Assembly: GCF_002205675.1 (NCBI RefSeq)
Contig: NZ_NISK01000004.1
Coordinates: forward strand, 186,001 to 250,000
Origin: Sphingopyxis bauzanensis
GTDB taxonomy: Bacteria; Pseudomonadota; Alphaproteobacteria; Sphingomonadales; Sphingomonadaceae
Direction: 5' to 3'
DNA length: 64,000 nt
A model generated the notes under the pieces. The model ran no database searches, was not told the DNA's origin, and saw only the letters and a list, made by a program, of their open reading frames with translations. A program made the translations under genes and the position numbers. Shown piece by piece: positions 27,037 to 37,913 of this stretch (the first letter of the stretch is position 1; each line of letters starts with the position of its first letter).

Positions 27037-27462
27037 TCAGATGGTCACGGCATATCGCTCGATACCTGGAAAAGCGATGGCTGAGCCCCCGTTGCGCCGG
27101 ATTTCACCGATGGCCTGATCGACGCGTAGGTACCGCGCCCGGGCTTCTGGCTCGAACATCAGCGTCGCCGGATCGCGCTGCCCTGATGCCACCTTCACCA
27201 GTTCGCCAAGCTGTGCGAGGTCGATCGCCTGACCATTCCAGCGGATCACGTCTGCAGTGTCGATGGTGATGCGGTTCTCCTCGCGCACCTCGGCGGGGCC
27301 AGCGTCAACGCCCGCCAAAGTCACATCGACACTATGCGTCGGCGGCGGAATGGTGATGATAAACATTACCAGCATCACCAGCATGACATCGATCAGCGGC
27401 GTCGTATTGATCAGCGGACTGGCATTGGGATCGGTGCGAAAAATGCTGCGGCGTCGGCGCAT
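27037..27462 (-). CDS. ExbD/TolR-family biopolymer transport protein, orphan
   Basis: 141 residues. The N-terminus RRRRSIFRTDPNASPLINTTPLIDVMLVMLVMFIIT has the conserved proline-LINTTPLIDVML stretch and proton-path aspartate (D in LIDV) of ExbD/TolR, with one membrane helix, then a periplasmic domain. ExbD normally works with ExbB and TonB. Neither gene is next to it, and the nearest receptor is 20 kb away, so its partner must be elsewhere. ATG 27462 is chosen because GGGGAGAAAG precedes it; an upstream ATG at 27477 has no such site. Confidence 0.82.
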   Translation of the reverse strand: MRRRRSIFRTDPNASPLINTTPLIDVMLVMLVMFIITIPPPTHSVDVTLAGVDAGPAEVREENRITIDTADVIRWNGQAIDLAQLGELVKVASGQRDPATLMFEPEARARYLRVDQAIGEIRRNGGSAIAFPGIERYAVTI

Positions 27463-27668
27463 AGTCTTTCTCCCCATAGGGCGCAGCCGATGCTGTCTTT
27501 CCTGACCGGCAAACAGCGGCGCATGTTGCGACCTTGCGCCCTGCCTCGATCAGGCGACCGCACAATCGTTATGTGATAATATAACATTCTTCTGATCTGG
27601 CAAGCAAAACTCGCGCGTTTAGAATCGTCTGCGTCTTGCGCGAGCAAGGCCGGGATCGACACGTCCCG

Positions 27669-27700
27669 AAAAGAAAGGGCGGCACCTTGCGGTACCGCCC
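27669..27700 (-). terminator. Intrinsic terminator after ompA
   Basis: Stem GGGCGGTACC / GGTGCCGCCC (one G-T pair) with a 4-base loop, 43 bases after the ompA stop, followed on the minus strand by CTTTCTTTTC. This is a standard rho-independent terminator. Confidence 0.8.
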
Positions 27701-27742
27701 TCACTTGTTTCTTCCAGTCCCGATCGGGAGCGGAAACCGGTC

Positions 27743-28858
27743 TTACATGCCCGAGTTCGGACCGTAAGTGATTTCCACGCGACGGTTCTGGTCGTTGCGG
27801 ACGCCATCGGCGGTAGCAACGGCCGGACGGCTTTCGCCGAAACCTTCAGCGCCGATCGAGCTATCCGAGATACCGCGAGCGGTCAGATAGCTGCGAACTG
27901 CGTCGTTACGACGGTTCGACAGGCCGACGTTGTACGTGGCCGCACCCGAACGGTCGGCGTGACCGGCCAGCATGACCTGCGTACCCGTGCAACCACGGTT
28001 GTAGGCGCTGATCGCGTTGTCGAGCGTCGAAGCCGCTTCCGGCGTGATGTTCGACTGATCCCAGTCGAAGTACACGATGTACGGTCCGGGCTCACACACC
28101 ACCGGCGGCGGCGGGGGAGGCGGCGGGGGCGGCGGGGGCGGCGGGGGCGGCGGGGGCGGCGGCGCCACAACCGGCTCCGGTGCACCACCGAAGTTGTACG
28201 TCAGCGTACCCAGGATCGAGTGCGAGCGGAAGCGCGTCGAAACGTCACGGCCGACCTGATCAACCAGATCGATATTGTCGACGTTGAAGAAACGATACTT
28301 CAGACCGGCATCCCAGTTGCTGCTGAGCGGCGCGCGAACGCCGGCAATCGCCTGCCAGGCAAAGCCCGTGTCCGAATCGTCGAGGAACGCACCAGCGAAG
28401 ACGGGTTCGACCGACACGCGGGCGACACCGGCACCACCGCCGACAAAGCCCTGCAGGCCGTCGTCGTCGCCGAAGTCGAGCATGCCGTTGACCATGAAGC
28501 TCAGCGCATTAGTATCGCCGTTAAGCGCCGTGCCGCCCGTGTAGAGCGCACCGGCTCCTGACGCAGACTGCGGAATGCCCGGAACGCCGAAGCGACCCGA
28601 CTTGATGTCGGCTTCGCGATAGCCGACTTCGACTTCTGCGCGGAAACCGCCGAAATCATAACCAACCGTACCTTCGAAATCATAACCGGTGCGATGGTCC
28701 AACGATGCGGCATTGTTAAAGGTCCCGATGTCGAGATCCAGATCTTCGACGATCATCACACCGCCGCCGACGCCAACGTACCACGAGCCATCGCGGGCCA
28801 GAGCGGGCGACGCCAGGGCAGTGGAGGCTAACGCCACAGCTAAGGCAAGCTTCCTCAT
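27743..28858 (-). CDS. OmpA-family outer-membrane protein with poly-proline linker
   Basis: 371 residues from the ATG at 28858 with a signal peptide cut near ALARDGSW. Residues about 22-220 form a beta-barrel domain (GVGGGVMIVEDLDLD, ending YRFFNVDNIDLVDQVGRDVSTRFRSHSILGTLTYNFGG). A poly-proline linker of 20 consecutive prolines follows, then the OmpA C-terminal peptidoglycan-binding domain (YIVYFDWDQSNITPEAASTLDNAI, AGHADRSGAATYNVGLSNRRNDAVRSYL). It anchors the outer membrane to the wall. A good AAAGGGGA ribosome site precedes the start, and the terminator follows, so it is a single-gene unit. Confidence 0.92.
   Translation of the reverse strand: MRKLALAVALASTALASPALARDGSWYVGVGGGVMIVEDLDLDIGTFNNAASLDHRTGYDFEGTVGYDFGGFRAEVEVGYREADIKSGRFGVPGIPQSASGAGALYTGGTALNGDTNALSFMVNGMLDFGDDDGLQGFVGGGAGVARVSVEPVFAGAFLDDSDTGFAWQAIAGVRAPLSSNWDAGLKYRFFNVDNIDLVDQVGRDVSTRFRSHSILGTLTYNFGGAPEPVVAPPPPPPPPPPPPPPPPPPPPVVCEPGPYIVYFDWDQSNITPEAASTLDNAISAYNRGCTGTQVMLAGHADRSGAATYNVGLSNRRNDAVRSYLTARGISDSSIGAEGFGESRPAVATADGVRNDQNRRVEITYGPNSGM
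28101..28166 (-). repeat. CCG/CCC-type simple repeat encoding 20 prolines
   Basis: The linker of the OmpA protein is coded by tandem GGCGGGGGC-type units on the plus strand. It contains two nearly identical 9-base blocks repeated several times (CGGGGGCGG). Such tracts can lengthen or shorten by slippage in steps of 3 and would stay in frame. Confidence 0.75.
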
Positions 28859-28899
28859 AGTAATTCCCCTTTCAAATTGAGATATACGTCTCGGCAGAC

Positions 28900-28928
28900 G
28901 TCCTACTCGCCGCTTTGGTTCCGTGCAA
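28900..28928 (-). promoter_or_regulatory. Probable ompA promoter
   Basis: On the minus strand, -35 TTGCAC (28928-28923), a 17-base spacer and -10 TAGGAC (28905-28900), about 35 bases before the ribosome site of ompA. Similarity to the sigma-70 pattern is partial. Confidence 0.4.
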
Positions 28929-28988
28929 GTGAACAAATCGCTAATCTGTTGCCAAAAAGTCGCACTTTTAAAACCAACGAGAGGAAAT

Positions 28989-29339
28989 TCAGCCTGAAAT
29001 CAGAAGACCCTGCGCCACTAGGTGCTGGATCAACGCACCTAGCGCGCTACGCGCTTCGGCATCGATTGTCGAGCTGCCAGATGGGGCGACGATGGTTACC
29101 GGTGCAACCCATTCGCCGTCGTCGAATCGGAGCCTCGCCCCAACGGCCAGCCGCACGACCACCATCCCGACTTGTGGCGCGACAAATCGCCAGTCGCCGG
29201 CCGTCCAGATCGCGATTACATTCCCCTGCCCGGACCAATCGCTCGTCGGGGCCTCGCCAACGAGCCAGCATTGCCCCGCTTCCGGTTCCGCGGGCGGATC
29301 GTTCAGCAGCCCGTCTTCGACCGTGGCATGGACAACGAC
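28989..29339 (-). pseudogene. DUF2793 fragment (GTA/phage tail-end protein)
   Basis: About 116 residues without a start codon in the right place. The sequence VEDGLLNDPPAEPEAGQCWLVG, then IAIWTAGDWRFVAPQVGMVV and a closing STIDAEARSALGALIQHLVAQGL match the DUF2793 family, which lies at the distal end of sphingomonad gene-transfer-agent clusters and some prophages. The usual N-terminal 40 residues (the LPLL..GQAQKE segment) are missing. Just upstream, in another frame, is another phage-like piece. Confidence 0.65.
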
Positions 29340-29532
29340 AAGGACAGCGACAGTCCAAAGTCGCCGACCTGGCGAATCGCTATCATCGTATCGGGCGGCA
29401 GCGCCGCCAGAGCAGCGGCCGCGATATGCAAATCCGGGCTCGTGCGTTCCCAAGGCGCAAAACCGGGGACCGGCGGTGACAAGGTGATCCGCCACGCCTC
29501 CTGCCCCGCGATCGGCAGGTCGACATGGTCAG
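29340..29532 (-). pseudogene. C-terminal fragment resembling a GTA host-specificity protein
   Basis: About 64 residues in a different frame from its neighbours: LPIAGQEAWRITLSPPVPGFAPWE then LAALPPDTMIAIRQVGDFG. This end pattern (a strand-rich P-P-G stretch, a short helix and a closing TIxVRQxGxxG) recalls the C-terminus of the long tail/host-specificity protein coded just before DUF2793 in GTA clusters. The family call rests on memory of that pattern. There is no start codon of its own. Confidence 0.4.
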
Positions 29533-29751
29533 CCGCGCGATCCCTTCGCACAGCGCCTCGCGCCGGCCCGCCGAGAATCCGGCCCTGCGCCGCCGTTCCC
29601 GATACATCGCATTGCCCGTCACCTCCGCCGCGCGCGCCGATGCGGCGACGTTCGAAGACTCCGCCATCGATTCCAGATACAGGGTCATCTGCGCGGCCCC
29701 CGGACGCACGCTGCGCGCATCCCGGGTCGCCGCCTTGCCGATCTGCGCCAT
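29529..29751 (-). pseudogene. Small HTH protein (terminase-small-like), truncated
   Basis: An ATG at 29751 with a strong GGGGAGG site in front leads into MTLYLESMAESSNVAASARAAEVTGNAMYRERRR, a helix-turn-helix found in proteins that open some prophage and gene-transfer-agent clusters. After about 74 residues, at ALCEGIARL, the family likeness stops and the frame continues for another 49 codons through unrelated sequence (to 29383). The neighbouring frames then carry fragments of tail-end genes. A deletion joining first and last genes of a module would produce this pattern. Confidence 0.5.
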
Positions 29752-29918
29752 GGACCGACCTCCCCAAACGCCAGTTGGGCCGGAACAGCCTTCCGCCAAA
29801 CGGAAGGCCACCGGCCCGACTCGCAATTCTTCATGATGTGGAACTTGTGCCATATCAGCGTCAAGGTATCAAAAGATATAACCTATATGGCTATCTCACC
29901 AAATCTTGAACTGCGCGC

Positions 29919-30317
29919 TCACTCGCTCTCGCCGCCCGCCAGGTCGCGCGCGACCTTGGGATCCCGCAGCAGTTTTTCGATATGGCTCGCCTCGTCAAAG
30001 CTCTCATCCGACAGGAATTTCAGCTTCGCGGCATATTTCATCGCCATCCGTTCGGCGACGCTCTTTTGCAGCCAGGCAGTGTTGGTGCGCAGCGCCTTCA
30101 GCACCGCTTCTTCTTCCTTGCCGAGCAGCGACTTTACGAACACCGTCGCATGGCGCAGATCCGACGACATGCGAACCTCGGTGACGCTCACCGGGTGCTT
30201 GGTCAGCTGATCGTCATGCACGTCGCCGCGCGCGAGGATTTCGGACAGGATATGGCGCACCTGTTCGCCAACGCGCAGCGCGCGGACCGTGGGGCCCTTG
30301 GTGTCTGCCGCTTTCAT
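29919..30317 (-). CDS. rbfA: Ribosome-binding factor A
   Basis: 132 residues with the KH-like fold of Rbf[25 protein letters not shown] at the start, then [37 protein letters not shown] and the [26 protein letters not shown] helix. It helps mature 16S rRNA in the 30S subunit. It overlaps the preceding DUF1697 gene by 4 bases and closes the rimP-nusA-ylxR-infB operon. The usual next gene truB is not here. Confidence 0.93.
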   Translation of the reverse strand: MKAADTKGPTVRALRVGEQVRHILSEILARGDVHDDQLTKHPVSVTEVRMSSDLRHATVFVKSLLGKEEEAVLKALRTNTAWLQKSVAERMAMKYAAKLKFLSDESFDEASHIEKLLRDPKVARDLAGGESE

Positions 30318-30871
30318 GCCGCACCCATCTCCAATTCATCCAGCTTCGCGACAATCCGCGCGATCGAGCGCAAGTTGCGCGCCGTACCCTTATGCTCCAG
30401 CCGCCGCTCGATCAGGCGTGCAGTCAATTTGCTTTCGCCCACGCCGTCCCCATAATCGATATAGAGTGCACGGTCGCCGAGCGCGAGGCGCTCGTTCGGC
30501 TTGATCCATTTGTCGGCCGCCAGCGCATCAAACTGCGCCTGCGTTGGCTGCCCGTCGAGGAACATAGTATGGACAAATTTATCCTCATTGGTTCCCGCAA
30601 ACGGATTGTCGACGATCGCCGCGGCAAGCTCGTCACGATCGCGCACCAGCGCCGCGCACTGCATGTCAAACCGGTCATCGACCATCAACGTCAGCTTTTC
30701 CTCCAGCCCGCGCGTCGGCCGCGCGGGGTGCGAGAAAATGACATTGCCGCTGGCCACCACCGTCTCGACATCGGCGAACCCCTCGGCCGCGAACGCCGCG
30801 CGCAGATCGGCCATCGTCAATCGGTTGCCGCCGACATTGATGCTGCCGAATAAGGCCACATAGCGAGCCAT
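30314..30871 (-). CDS. DUF1697 family protein
   Basis: 185 residues with [46 protein letters not shown], the whole N-terminal mark of DUF1697, and a C-terminal [16 protein letters not shown]. The family is about 180 residues and of unknown activity. It is inserted between infB (36 bases upstream) and rbfA (4-base overlap), so it is co-expressed with translation factors, which is not its usual place. Confidence 0.88.
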   Translation of the reverse strand: MARYVALFGSINVGGNRLTMADLRAAFAAEGFADVETVVASGNVIFSHPARPTRGLEEKLTLMVDDRFDMQCAALVRDRDELAAAIVDNPFAGTNEDKFVHTMFLDGQPTQAQFDALAADKWIKPNERLALGDRALYIDYGDGVGESKLTARLIERRLEHKGTARNLRSIARIVAKLDELEMGAA

Positions 30872-30907
30872 GCCGACGCCTCCTGATCCGCGCTCGGCGA
30901 ACGCCTG

Positions 30908-33448
<2,541 letters not shown>

Positions 33449-33465
33449 CGAAACTCATCATTCCT

Positions 33466-34236
33466 TCAAAACGCGTCCGAAGCGGCGGAGCCTGTCGGCG
33501 CCGCCCCAATTTTGTCCTCGCCAGCAAGCGGCGGGGCATGCGGGTCGGAATCGCGGTTGGCCGCGTCCCTACTCCATCCTGTAAAAAACTGCCAGCGGCT
33601 CAAATGCGCCAGCACCCGCGCCGCAGCGCGGGCGTCGGTCAACGCCAGATGCACCGCATTCTCGCGGCCCAATGCCATAGATAGGGTGCTGCGGTCCACC
33701 GGCAAGACCAGTCCCTCGCGCCCCGAGCCTTCCGCATCTTCGCCGACGCGCCAGGCCTGCGCCAGTTTCTTGCGGCCATCCTCGCCGGCATCGCTGGCGT
33801 GGAGGAGCAAGCGAACCTGTCCCTTGCGCGCCGCGGTTTCGATCTTTTCATTGCCGCTCAGCAAGGTGCCCGACCGCGATTCCAGCCCCAGCCGGTCGAG
33901 CGTCGCCCGCGCCAGCTGCGCTTCGATGCGCGCGCCCAGATCGTCGGGGATGGTAAAATTGCCGTCCTGCAACGCCCGCGCGAGTCCGCTCTTCAGCTTG
34001 CCCTTCGTTTGGGCCGCTTCGAGCGTCGCGCGGTCGACGCCGATCCACGCTCCGCGCCCCGGCGCTTTGCCGAGCACGTCGGGCGCAATACCTCCGTCAG
34101 GGCTGAGCGCCAGGCGCACAAGCCTTTCGGCCGGCGAAACCTCGCCGGTGATGACGCAGCGCCGTTCAGGCACATGCTGGCCGCGCCGACCAGCGCGGTC
34201 TGGTTCGCTCAGCTGATCATTGTGCGGGGTCCGCAT
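33466..34236 (-). CDS. ylxR: YlxR (DUF448) domain fused to an L7Ae-like domain
   Basis: 256 residues. Residues about 20-100 form the YlxR/DUF448 domain (PERRCVITGEVSPAERLVRLALSPDGGIAPDVLGKAPGRGAWI), and a later part (about 118-215) resembles the L7Ae/L30e RNA-binding fold (ARKGQVRLLLHASDAGEDGRKKLAQAW). It binds nucleic acid and in other bacteria YlxR partners with RNase P or regulates transcription. Its start overlaps the end of nusA by 20 bases on the same strand. The fused arrangement is common in alphaproteobacteria. Confidence 0.85.
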   Translation of the reverse strand: MRTPHNDQLSEPDRAGRRGQHVPERRCVITGEVSPAERLVRLALSPDGGIAPDVLGKAPGRGAWIGVDRATLEAAQTKGKLKSGLARALQDGNFTIPDDLGARIEAQLARATLDRLGLESRSGTLLSGNEKIETAARKGQVRLLLHASDAGEDGRKKLAQAWRVGEDAEGSGREGLVLPVDRSTLSMALGRENAVHLALTDARAAARVLAHLSRWQFFTGWSRDAANRDSDPHAPPLAGEDKIGAAPTGSAASDAF

Positions 34237-35854
34237 CAGCGGCCTCCCCGGCTTGCGGTGCGGTTTCCACCGGTTCGCTCGACTCTTCGTCGTCGAACCA
34301 GTGGGCGCGTGCCGCCATGATGATCTCGTTGCCCTGCTCTTCGCTCAGGCCATATTCGCCCAGCACGCCGCCCCTGTCCTCGGCGCGCTCGCTGCGCGGC
34401 GGGCCGCGGCGGTTATCGGTGCGCTTCTTGGCGATCAGCTCGTCAGTGGCGAGGTCGGCAAGATCGTCGAGCGTCTTGATCCCCGCCTTGCCCAGCACGA
34501 CCAGCATCGCTTCGGTCAAGTGCGGTATCGCAGCCAGATCGTCTTCGACGCCCAGTTCGCGGCGTTCGGCGCGCGATGCTTCTTCGCGGCGCTCCAGCCC
34601 CTCGAGCGCGCGGCTCTGCAGTTCCTGCGCCAGTTCCTCGTCGAACCCTTCGATCCCGGCGAGTTCCTCGATGCCGACATAAGCGACTTCTTCAAGTTCG
34701 GTGAAGCCCTCGGCGACCAGCAGCTGCGCCAGCGTTTCGTCGACGTCCAGCTCTTCCTGGAACATCGTCGAGCGCTCGACAAATTCGCGCTGGCGCTTTT
34801 CGCTCGCGTCAGCCTCGGTCATGATGTCGATCTGGCTGCCGGTGAGCTGGCTTGCTAGACGGACATTCTGGCCGCGGCGACCGATGGCGAGCGACAGCTG
34901 GTCGTCGGGAACGACGACTTCGATGCGGCTGTCATCTTCGTCGATGACGACGCGCTGGACCGTTGCCGGCTGGAGCGCGTTGACGACAAAGGTCGCGGTG
35001 TCTTCGGACCAGGGGATGATGTCGATCTTTTCGCCCTGCATTTCCTGCACAACCGCCTGGACGCGGCTGCCCTTCATGCCGACGCAGGCGCCGACCGGGT
35101 CGATGCTGCCGTCATAGCTGATGACACCAATCTTGGCGCGCGAACCCGGGTCACGGGCAGCGGCCTTGATCTCGATGATGCCGTCGTAAATCTCGGGGAC
35201 TTCCTGCGCGAACAGCTTTTTCATGAAGTCGGGGTGGGCGCGCGACAGGAAAATCTGCGGCCCGCGCGTTTCGCTGCGCACCGACAGGATCAGCGCCCGG
35301 ACGCGGTCGCCGACGCGCATCAGTTCGCGCGGGATCTGCTGGTCGCGGCGGATGACCCCCTCGGCGCGGCCGAGGTTGACGACGATATGGCCGAATTCGA
35401 CCGATTTGACGACACCGGTGATCAGTTCGCCCGAGCGGTCCTTGAATTCTTCAAACTGCCGCGCCCGGTCGGCTTCGCGGACTTTCTGGAAAATCACCTG
35501 TTTCGCCGACTGCGCGTCGATGCGGCCCAGATCCACGGCGGGCAGCGGATCGACGATGAAGTCGCCCAGCTGAGCGTCCTTCTGCAATTTCTGACCCGCG
35601 GCCAGGTCGACCTGCTTGAAATAATCCTCAACCGTCTCGACCACCTCGACGACGCGCCACAGGCGCAGGTCGCCGGTCTGGACGTCCAGCTTGGCGCGAA
35701 TGTCGTTCTCGGCGCCATAACGGGCGCGCGCCGCACGCTGGATCGCTTCTTCGATCGCCTCGATGACGATCGTCTTGTCGATCATCTTCTCGCTGGCGAC
35801 GCTGTTGGCAATCGCCAGCAGTTCGGCGCGGTTGGCAGAAATGGCAGTGGCCAT
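34217..35854 (-). CDS. nusA: Transcription termination/antitermination factor NusA
   Basis: 545 residues. The N-terminal RNA-polymerase-binding domain, the S1 domain ([31 protein letters not shown]), two KH domains ([47 protein letters not shown]), and two C-terminal helix-hairpin-helix acidic repeats ([32 protein letters not shown]). The tail ends in acidic residues. It overlaps rimP by 1 base. Confidence 0.97.
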   Translation of the reverse strand: MATAISANRAELLAIANSVASEKMIDKTIVIEAIEEAIQRAARARYGAENDIRAKLDVQTGDLRLWRVVEVVETVEDYFKQVDLAAGQKLQKDAQLGDFIVDPLPAVDLGRIDAQSAKQVIFQKVREADRARQFEEFKDRSGELITGVVKSVEFGHIVVNLGRAEGVIRRDQQIPRELMRVGDRVRALILSVRSETRGPQIFLSRAHPDFMKKLFAQEVPEIYDGIIEIKAAARDPGSRAKIGVISYDGSIDPVGACVGMKGSRVQAVVQEMQGEKIDIIPWSEDTATFVVNALQPATVQRVVIDEDDSRIEVVVPDDQLSLAIGRRGQNVRLASQLTGSQIDIMTEADASEKRQREFVERSTMFQEELDVDETLAQLLVAEGFTELEEVAYVGIEELAGIEGFDEELAQELQSRALEGLERREEASRAERRELGVEDDLAAIPHLTEAMLVVLGKAGIKTLDDLADLATDELIAKKRTDNRRGPPRSERAEDRGGVLGEYGLSEEQGNEIIMAARAHWFDDEESSEPVETAPQAGEAADADPAQ

Positions 35855-36399
35855 CAGTCCTGTCCTTCTTCTTCCAGTTCGTCGGCGCCTTCGGCTGAAA
35901 GCGGGACGGTTGCAGCAATGAGTTTGTCGGTGAGCACCAGCTTCGCCGTATCGATCGCGTCGAACGGCAGCTTATGCAGGGCCTCTTCCTTGTCTAAAAT
36001 CGTGACGACATCGCCGTCGATCCCGACCAAGAGGCCGTTAAAGCGCTGGCGGCCGTTGAGTTTTTCCTTCAGCGCGACCTTCGCCTCATGCCCCGCCCAG
36101 TCGGCGAAGTCGCTGCGGCGGGTCAGCGGCCGGTCGATCCCCGGCGACGATACTTCCAGCCGATACGCCTGCTCGATCGGATCCTTGCCCGCTTCCTCCA
36201 GCGCGTCGAGCTGCACCGAAATGCGGCGCGACAGGTCGGCGCAATCGTCGATCGTCAGCTGGCGCGTTTCGGGGCGCTCGGCCATCACCTGCAAGGTCGG
36301 ATCACTCTCACCACCAAAAAAGGCGACGCGCACGAGCAACAGGCCCATCGCCTCGGCTTCGGGCGCGATGATCGCATTGAGGACGTCAAGATCGGCCAA
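35854..36399 (-). CDS. rimP: Ribosome maturation factor RimP
   Basis: 181 residues: N-terminal domain GLLLVRVAFFGGESDPTLQVMAERPET, then YRLEVSSPGIDRPLTRRSDFADWAGHEAKVALKE, the typical RimP SSPGxDRPLT signature, and an SH3-like C-terminal half. It helps 30S assembly and is first in the operon rimP-nusA-ylxR-infB-DUF1697-rbfA. In the 200-base gap ahead of it, TTGACA reads on the minus strand at 36489-36484, but no clear -10 sits at the correct spacing. Confidence 0.95.
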   Translation of the reverse strand: MADLDVLNAIIAPEAEAMGLLLVRVAFFGGESDPTLQVMAERPETRQLTIDDCADLSRRISVQLDALEEAGKDPIEQAYRLEVSSPGIDRPLTRRSDFADWAGHEAKVALKEKLNGRQRFNGLLVGIDGDVVTILDKEEALHKLPFDAIDTAKLVLTDKLIAATVPLSAEGADELEEEGQD

Positions 36400-36600
36400 G
36401 TCAGTCTTTCAAATCGGATGACCGGCAAGCAAGTGGGTATAGCCGCCGCGGCCCGCGGCCCCGACGTCCCAACTGGCTAACCATGTCAAGAAGTAGGCCG
36501 CATATAGGCCGCACCGGGTGAGTCGGCAAGGGGGAATGCCGATCGACGGACGATGTGGGCGCACATCCCCTTGTTAACCCATTTGCTCCTAGAAACCAGC

Positions 36601-37119
36601 ATGCGCCAGAATAGGCTTATCTCGCTCGTCTGCACCTGCGCCACGGCGTCGCTCGCCACATCCTGCACGTCGCTCCCTGCTCCGCCCTACAATCTGGCCG
36701 CCGATTGGCATGCGATGGCCGATCAATATGGCTATGTTGCCAGCATCGGCTATTTCACGCCGGCCCAGATGCGCGTTTCGAGCTGGGAGTTCGCGCGTAT
36801 GCAATCCGCGGCCGGGTCGCTGTGCACGGGATTTCGTTACGCCGTTCGCCGCGACGTTCAATGGTTCAAAACGCGGCGCGGGTCGGGCCGCAGATGCGCG
36901 CGCGTGGTCTATACCTTTCGCTGCACGGCCGGAGAGGACGTCGGCAAGGCCATTCCTGCCGATGCACTTGAAGCCACCCGGGCCCATATCATGGCCGAAC
37001 CGGCCGACGGGCAACTCGAAAATGATTGCGGAGAAAAGGACGCGGACAAGATCCACCGTCCCCGCCAGACGCCCGTCGTGCGCGCACCACAATCGCCCGT
37101 CGGCAACGACCAGCAATAG
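36601..37119 (+). CDS. Hypothetical lipoprotein
   Basis: 172 residues from the ATG at 36601 (MRQNRLISLVCTCATASLATSC). The leader ends in the lipobox LATSC (cysteine 22), so it is likely a lipoprotein. The rest contains four more cysteines (LCTGFRYAV, GRRCARVVYTFRCTAGEDV, NDCGEKD), probably forming disulfides in the periplasm. The C-terminal tail is charged and proline-rich. No family recognised. An overlapping frame that starts at 36710 has no family match and is taken as a shadow. Confidence 0.55.
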   Translation: MRQNRLISLVCTCATASLATSCTSLPAPPYNLAADWHAMADQYGYVASIGYFTPAQMRVSSWEFARMQSAAGSLCTGFRYAVRRDVQWFKTRRGSGRRCARVVYTFRCTAGEDVGKAIPADALEATRAHIMAEPADGQLENDCGEKDADKIHRPRQTPVVRAPQSPVGNDQQ

Positions 37120-37258
37120 TCCGGCGCTCATTGGGTCACGGAATCCTTACCTCGTCGAGCCAGCACAGCGCGTTCGCATCGAGGTTCCCGCGCTTCACCT
37201 AAAGTCGCTCTCGCCCCGACAGCCGACGCACCCGCCGTCGGACGAATTGCGCAAAAGC

Positions 37259-37287
37259 TTGACTTTTTGCCAATTTGTTGCAATCTA
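37259..37287 (+). promoter_or_regulatory. Probable csp promoter with long 5' leader
   Basis: TTGACT (37259-37264), a 17-base spacer and AATCTA (37282-37287). From here to the start of the cold-shock gene at 37411 a leader of about 125 bases would be made, as in CspA-family genes. The leader contains CGGCGCTTTTGCCGG, a small hairpin. The -10 match is partial. Confidence 0.4.
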
Positions 37288-37410
37288 CCATTGCTAACGT
37301 CGCCTGCGACGGAAATTTGATGCCTACGGCTGAGACTTCCCTTCACGCGCTACCAGCTCCTCCGGCGCTTTTGCCGGTTGATTATCTGTTTTCGTGAAAG
37401 GAAACATCTT

Positions 37411-37617
37411 ATGCCTATCGGCACCGTAAAATTCTTCAACAGCGACAAAGGCTATGGTTTCATTGCCAATGAAGATGGTTCGGGCGACAGCTTCGTCCAC
37501 ATCACTGCCGTCGAGCGCGCCGGCATGTCGACGCTGAACAAGGAACAGCGCGTTTCTTACGAGCTGGAAACCGACCAGCGCGGCAAGACCTCGGCTGTCA
37601 ATCTTCAGCCTGCATGA
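37411..37617 (+). CDS. cspA: Cold-shock domain protein
   Basis: 68 residues, a single cold-shock domain of five beta strands. RNA-binding motifs are visible: RNP1 KGYGFIA (15-21) and RNP2 SFVHITAV (around 28-35). It acts as a single-strand RNA chaperone. ATG 37411 has GAAAGGA 9 bases upstream, and the long leader suits cold control. It is followed by a hairpin at 37626-37656 and a small conserved gene. Confidence 0.93.
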   Translation: MPIGTVKFFNSDKGYGFIANEDGSGDSFVHITAVERAGMSTLNKEQRVSYELETDQRGKTSAVNLQPA

Positions 37618-37625
37618 ATGAACTC

Positions 37626-37656
37626 CGGCCTGGCGTCCCTGGGGCGCCGGGCCGGA
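37626..37656. terminator. GC-rich hairpin after csp
   Basis: CCGGCC-TGGCG pairs with CGCCG-GGCCGG around an 8-base loop, 9 bases after the csp stop. It has no T-run. It could stop or pause the csp transcript and lies between csp and the next small gene. Confidence 0.35.
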
Positions 37657-37709
37657 CCATTCGCCGATCATTCGGCATCCAGCTCGCTCCAGCGCCAAGG
37701 GACTGCCCG

Positions 37710-37913
37710 ATGGATATGAACGAGCTTTTCTACCATCACCAGATGGCCTTGATGGCATCGGGCCAGCCGCGCGGCCGCGGCGCCAGCGCCCGCCATGCGC
37801 GTTTCGACCTGCCCGGCCATTACGCCCAGCGCATCGATGCCTATCGCGCCAAGCGCGGCATGCGCCAATATTTCGCCGGCCCCCCGCATTCCGAGACGCC
37901 CAAGATCGGTTAG
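37710..37913 (+). CDS. Small conserved hypothetical protein
   Basis: 67 residues from the ATG at 37710 (MDMNELFYHHQMALMASGQPRGRG). CCAAGGGAC lies 8 bases before. The composition is basic and rich in H, R and G, with RFDLPGHYAQRIDAYRAKRGM and FAGPPHSE; no known family. It may be co-transcribed with the cold-shock gene 90 bases upstream. An in-frame ATG further up overlaps the csp stop but has no ribosome site. Its stop overlaps the end of the convergent membrane-protein gene by 4 bases. Confidence 0.5.
   Translation: MDMNELFYHHQMALMASGQPRGRGASARHARFDLPGHYAQRIDAYRAKRGMRQYFAGPPHSETPKIG

Noticed and set aside
29776..29818. GGGCCGG...CCGGCCC hairpin upstream of the HTH fragment as terminator for rbfA
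   Set aside because: Strong stem but no T-run and it is about 100 bases away from the rbfA end; function cannot be assigned.
36437..36489. rimP promoter TTGACA with TATACC
   Set aside because: Spacing of about 35-40 bases is too long for a sigma-70 promoter and no other -10 fits.
36710..37297. 195-residue frame overlapping the lipoprotein at 36.6 kb
   Set aside because: Arg/Pro-rich with no leader and no ribosome site, typical of a shadow frame; the other frame has a lipobox.
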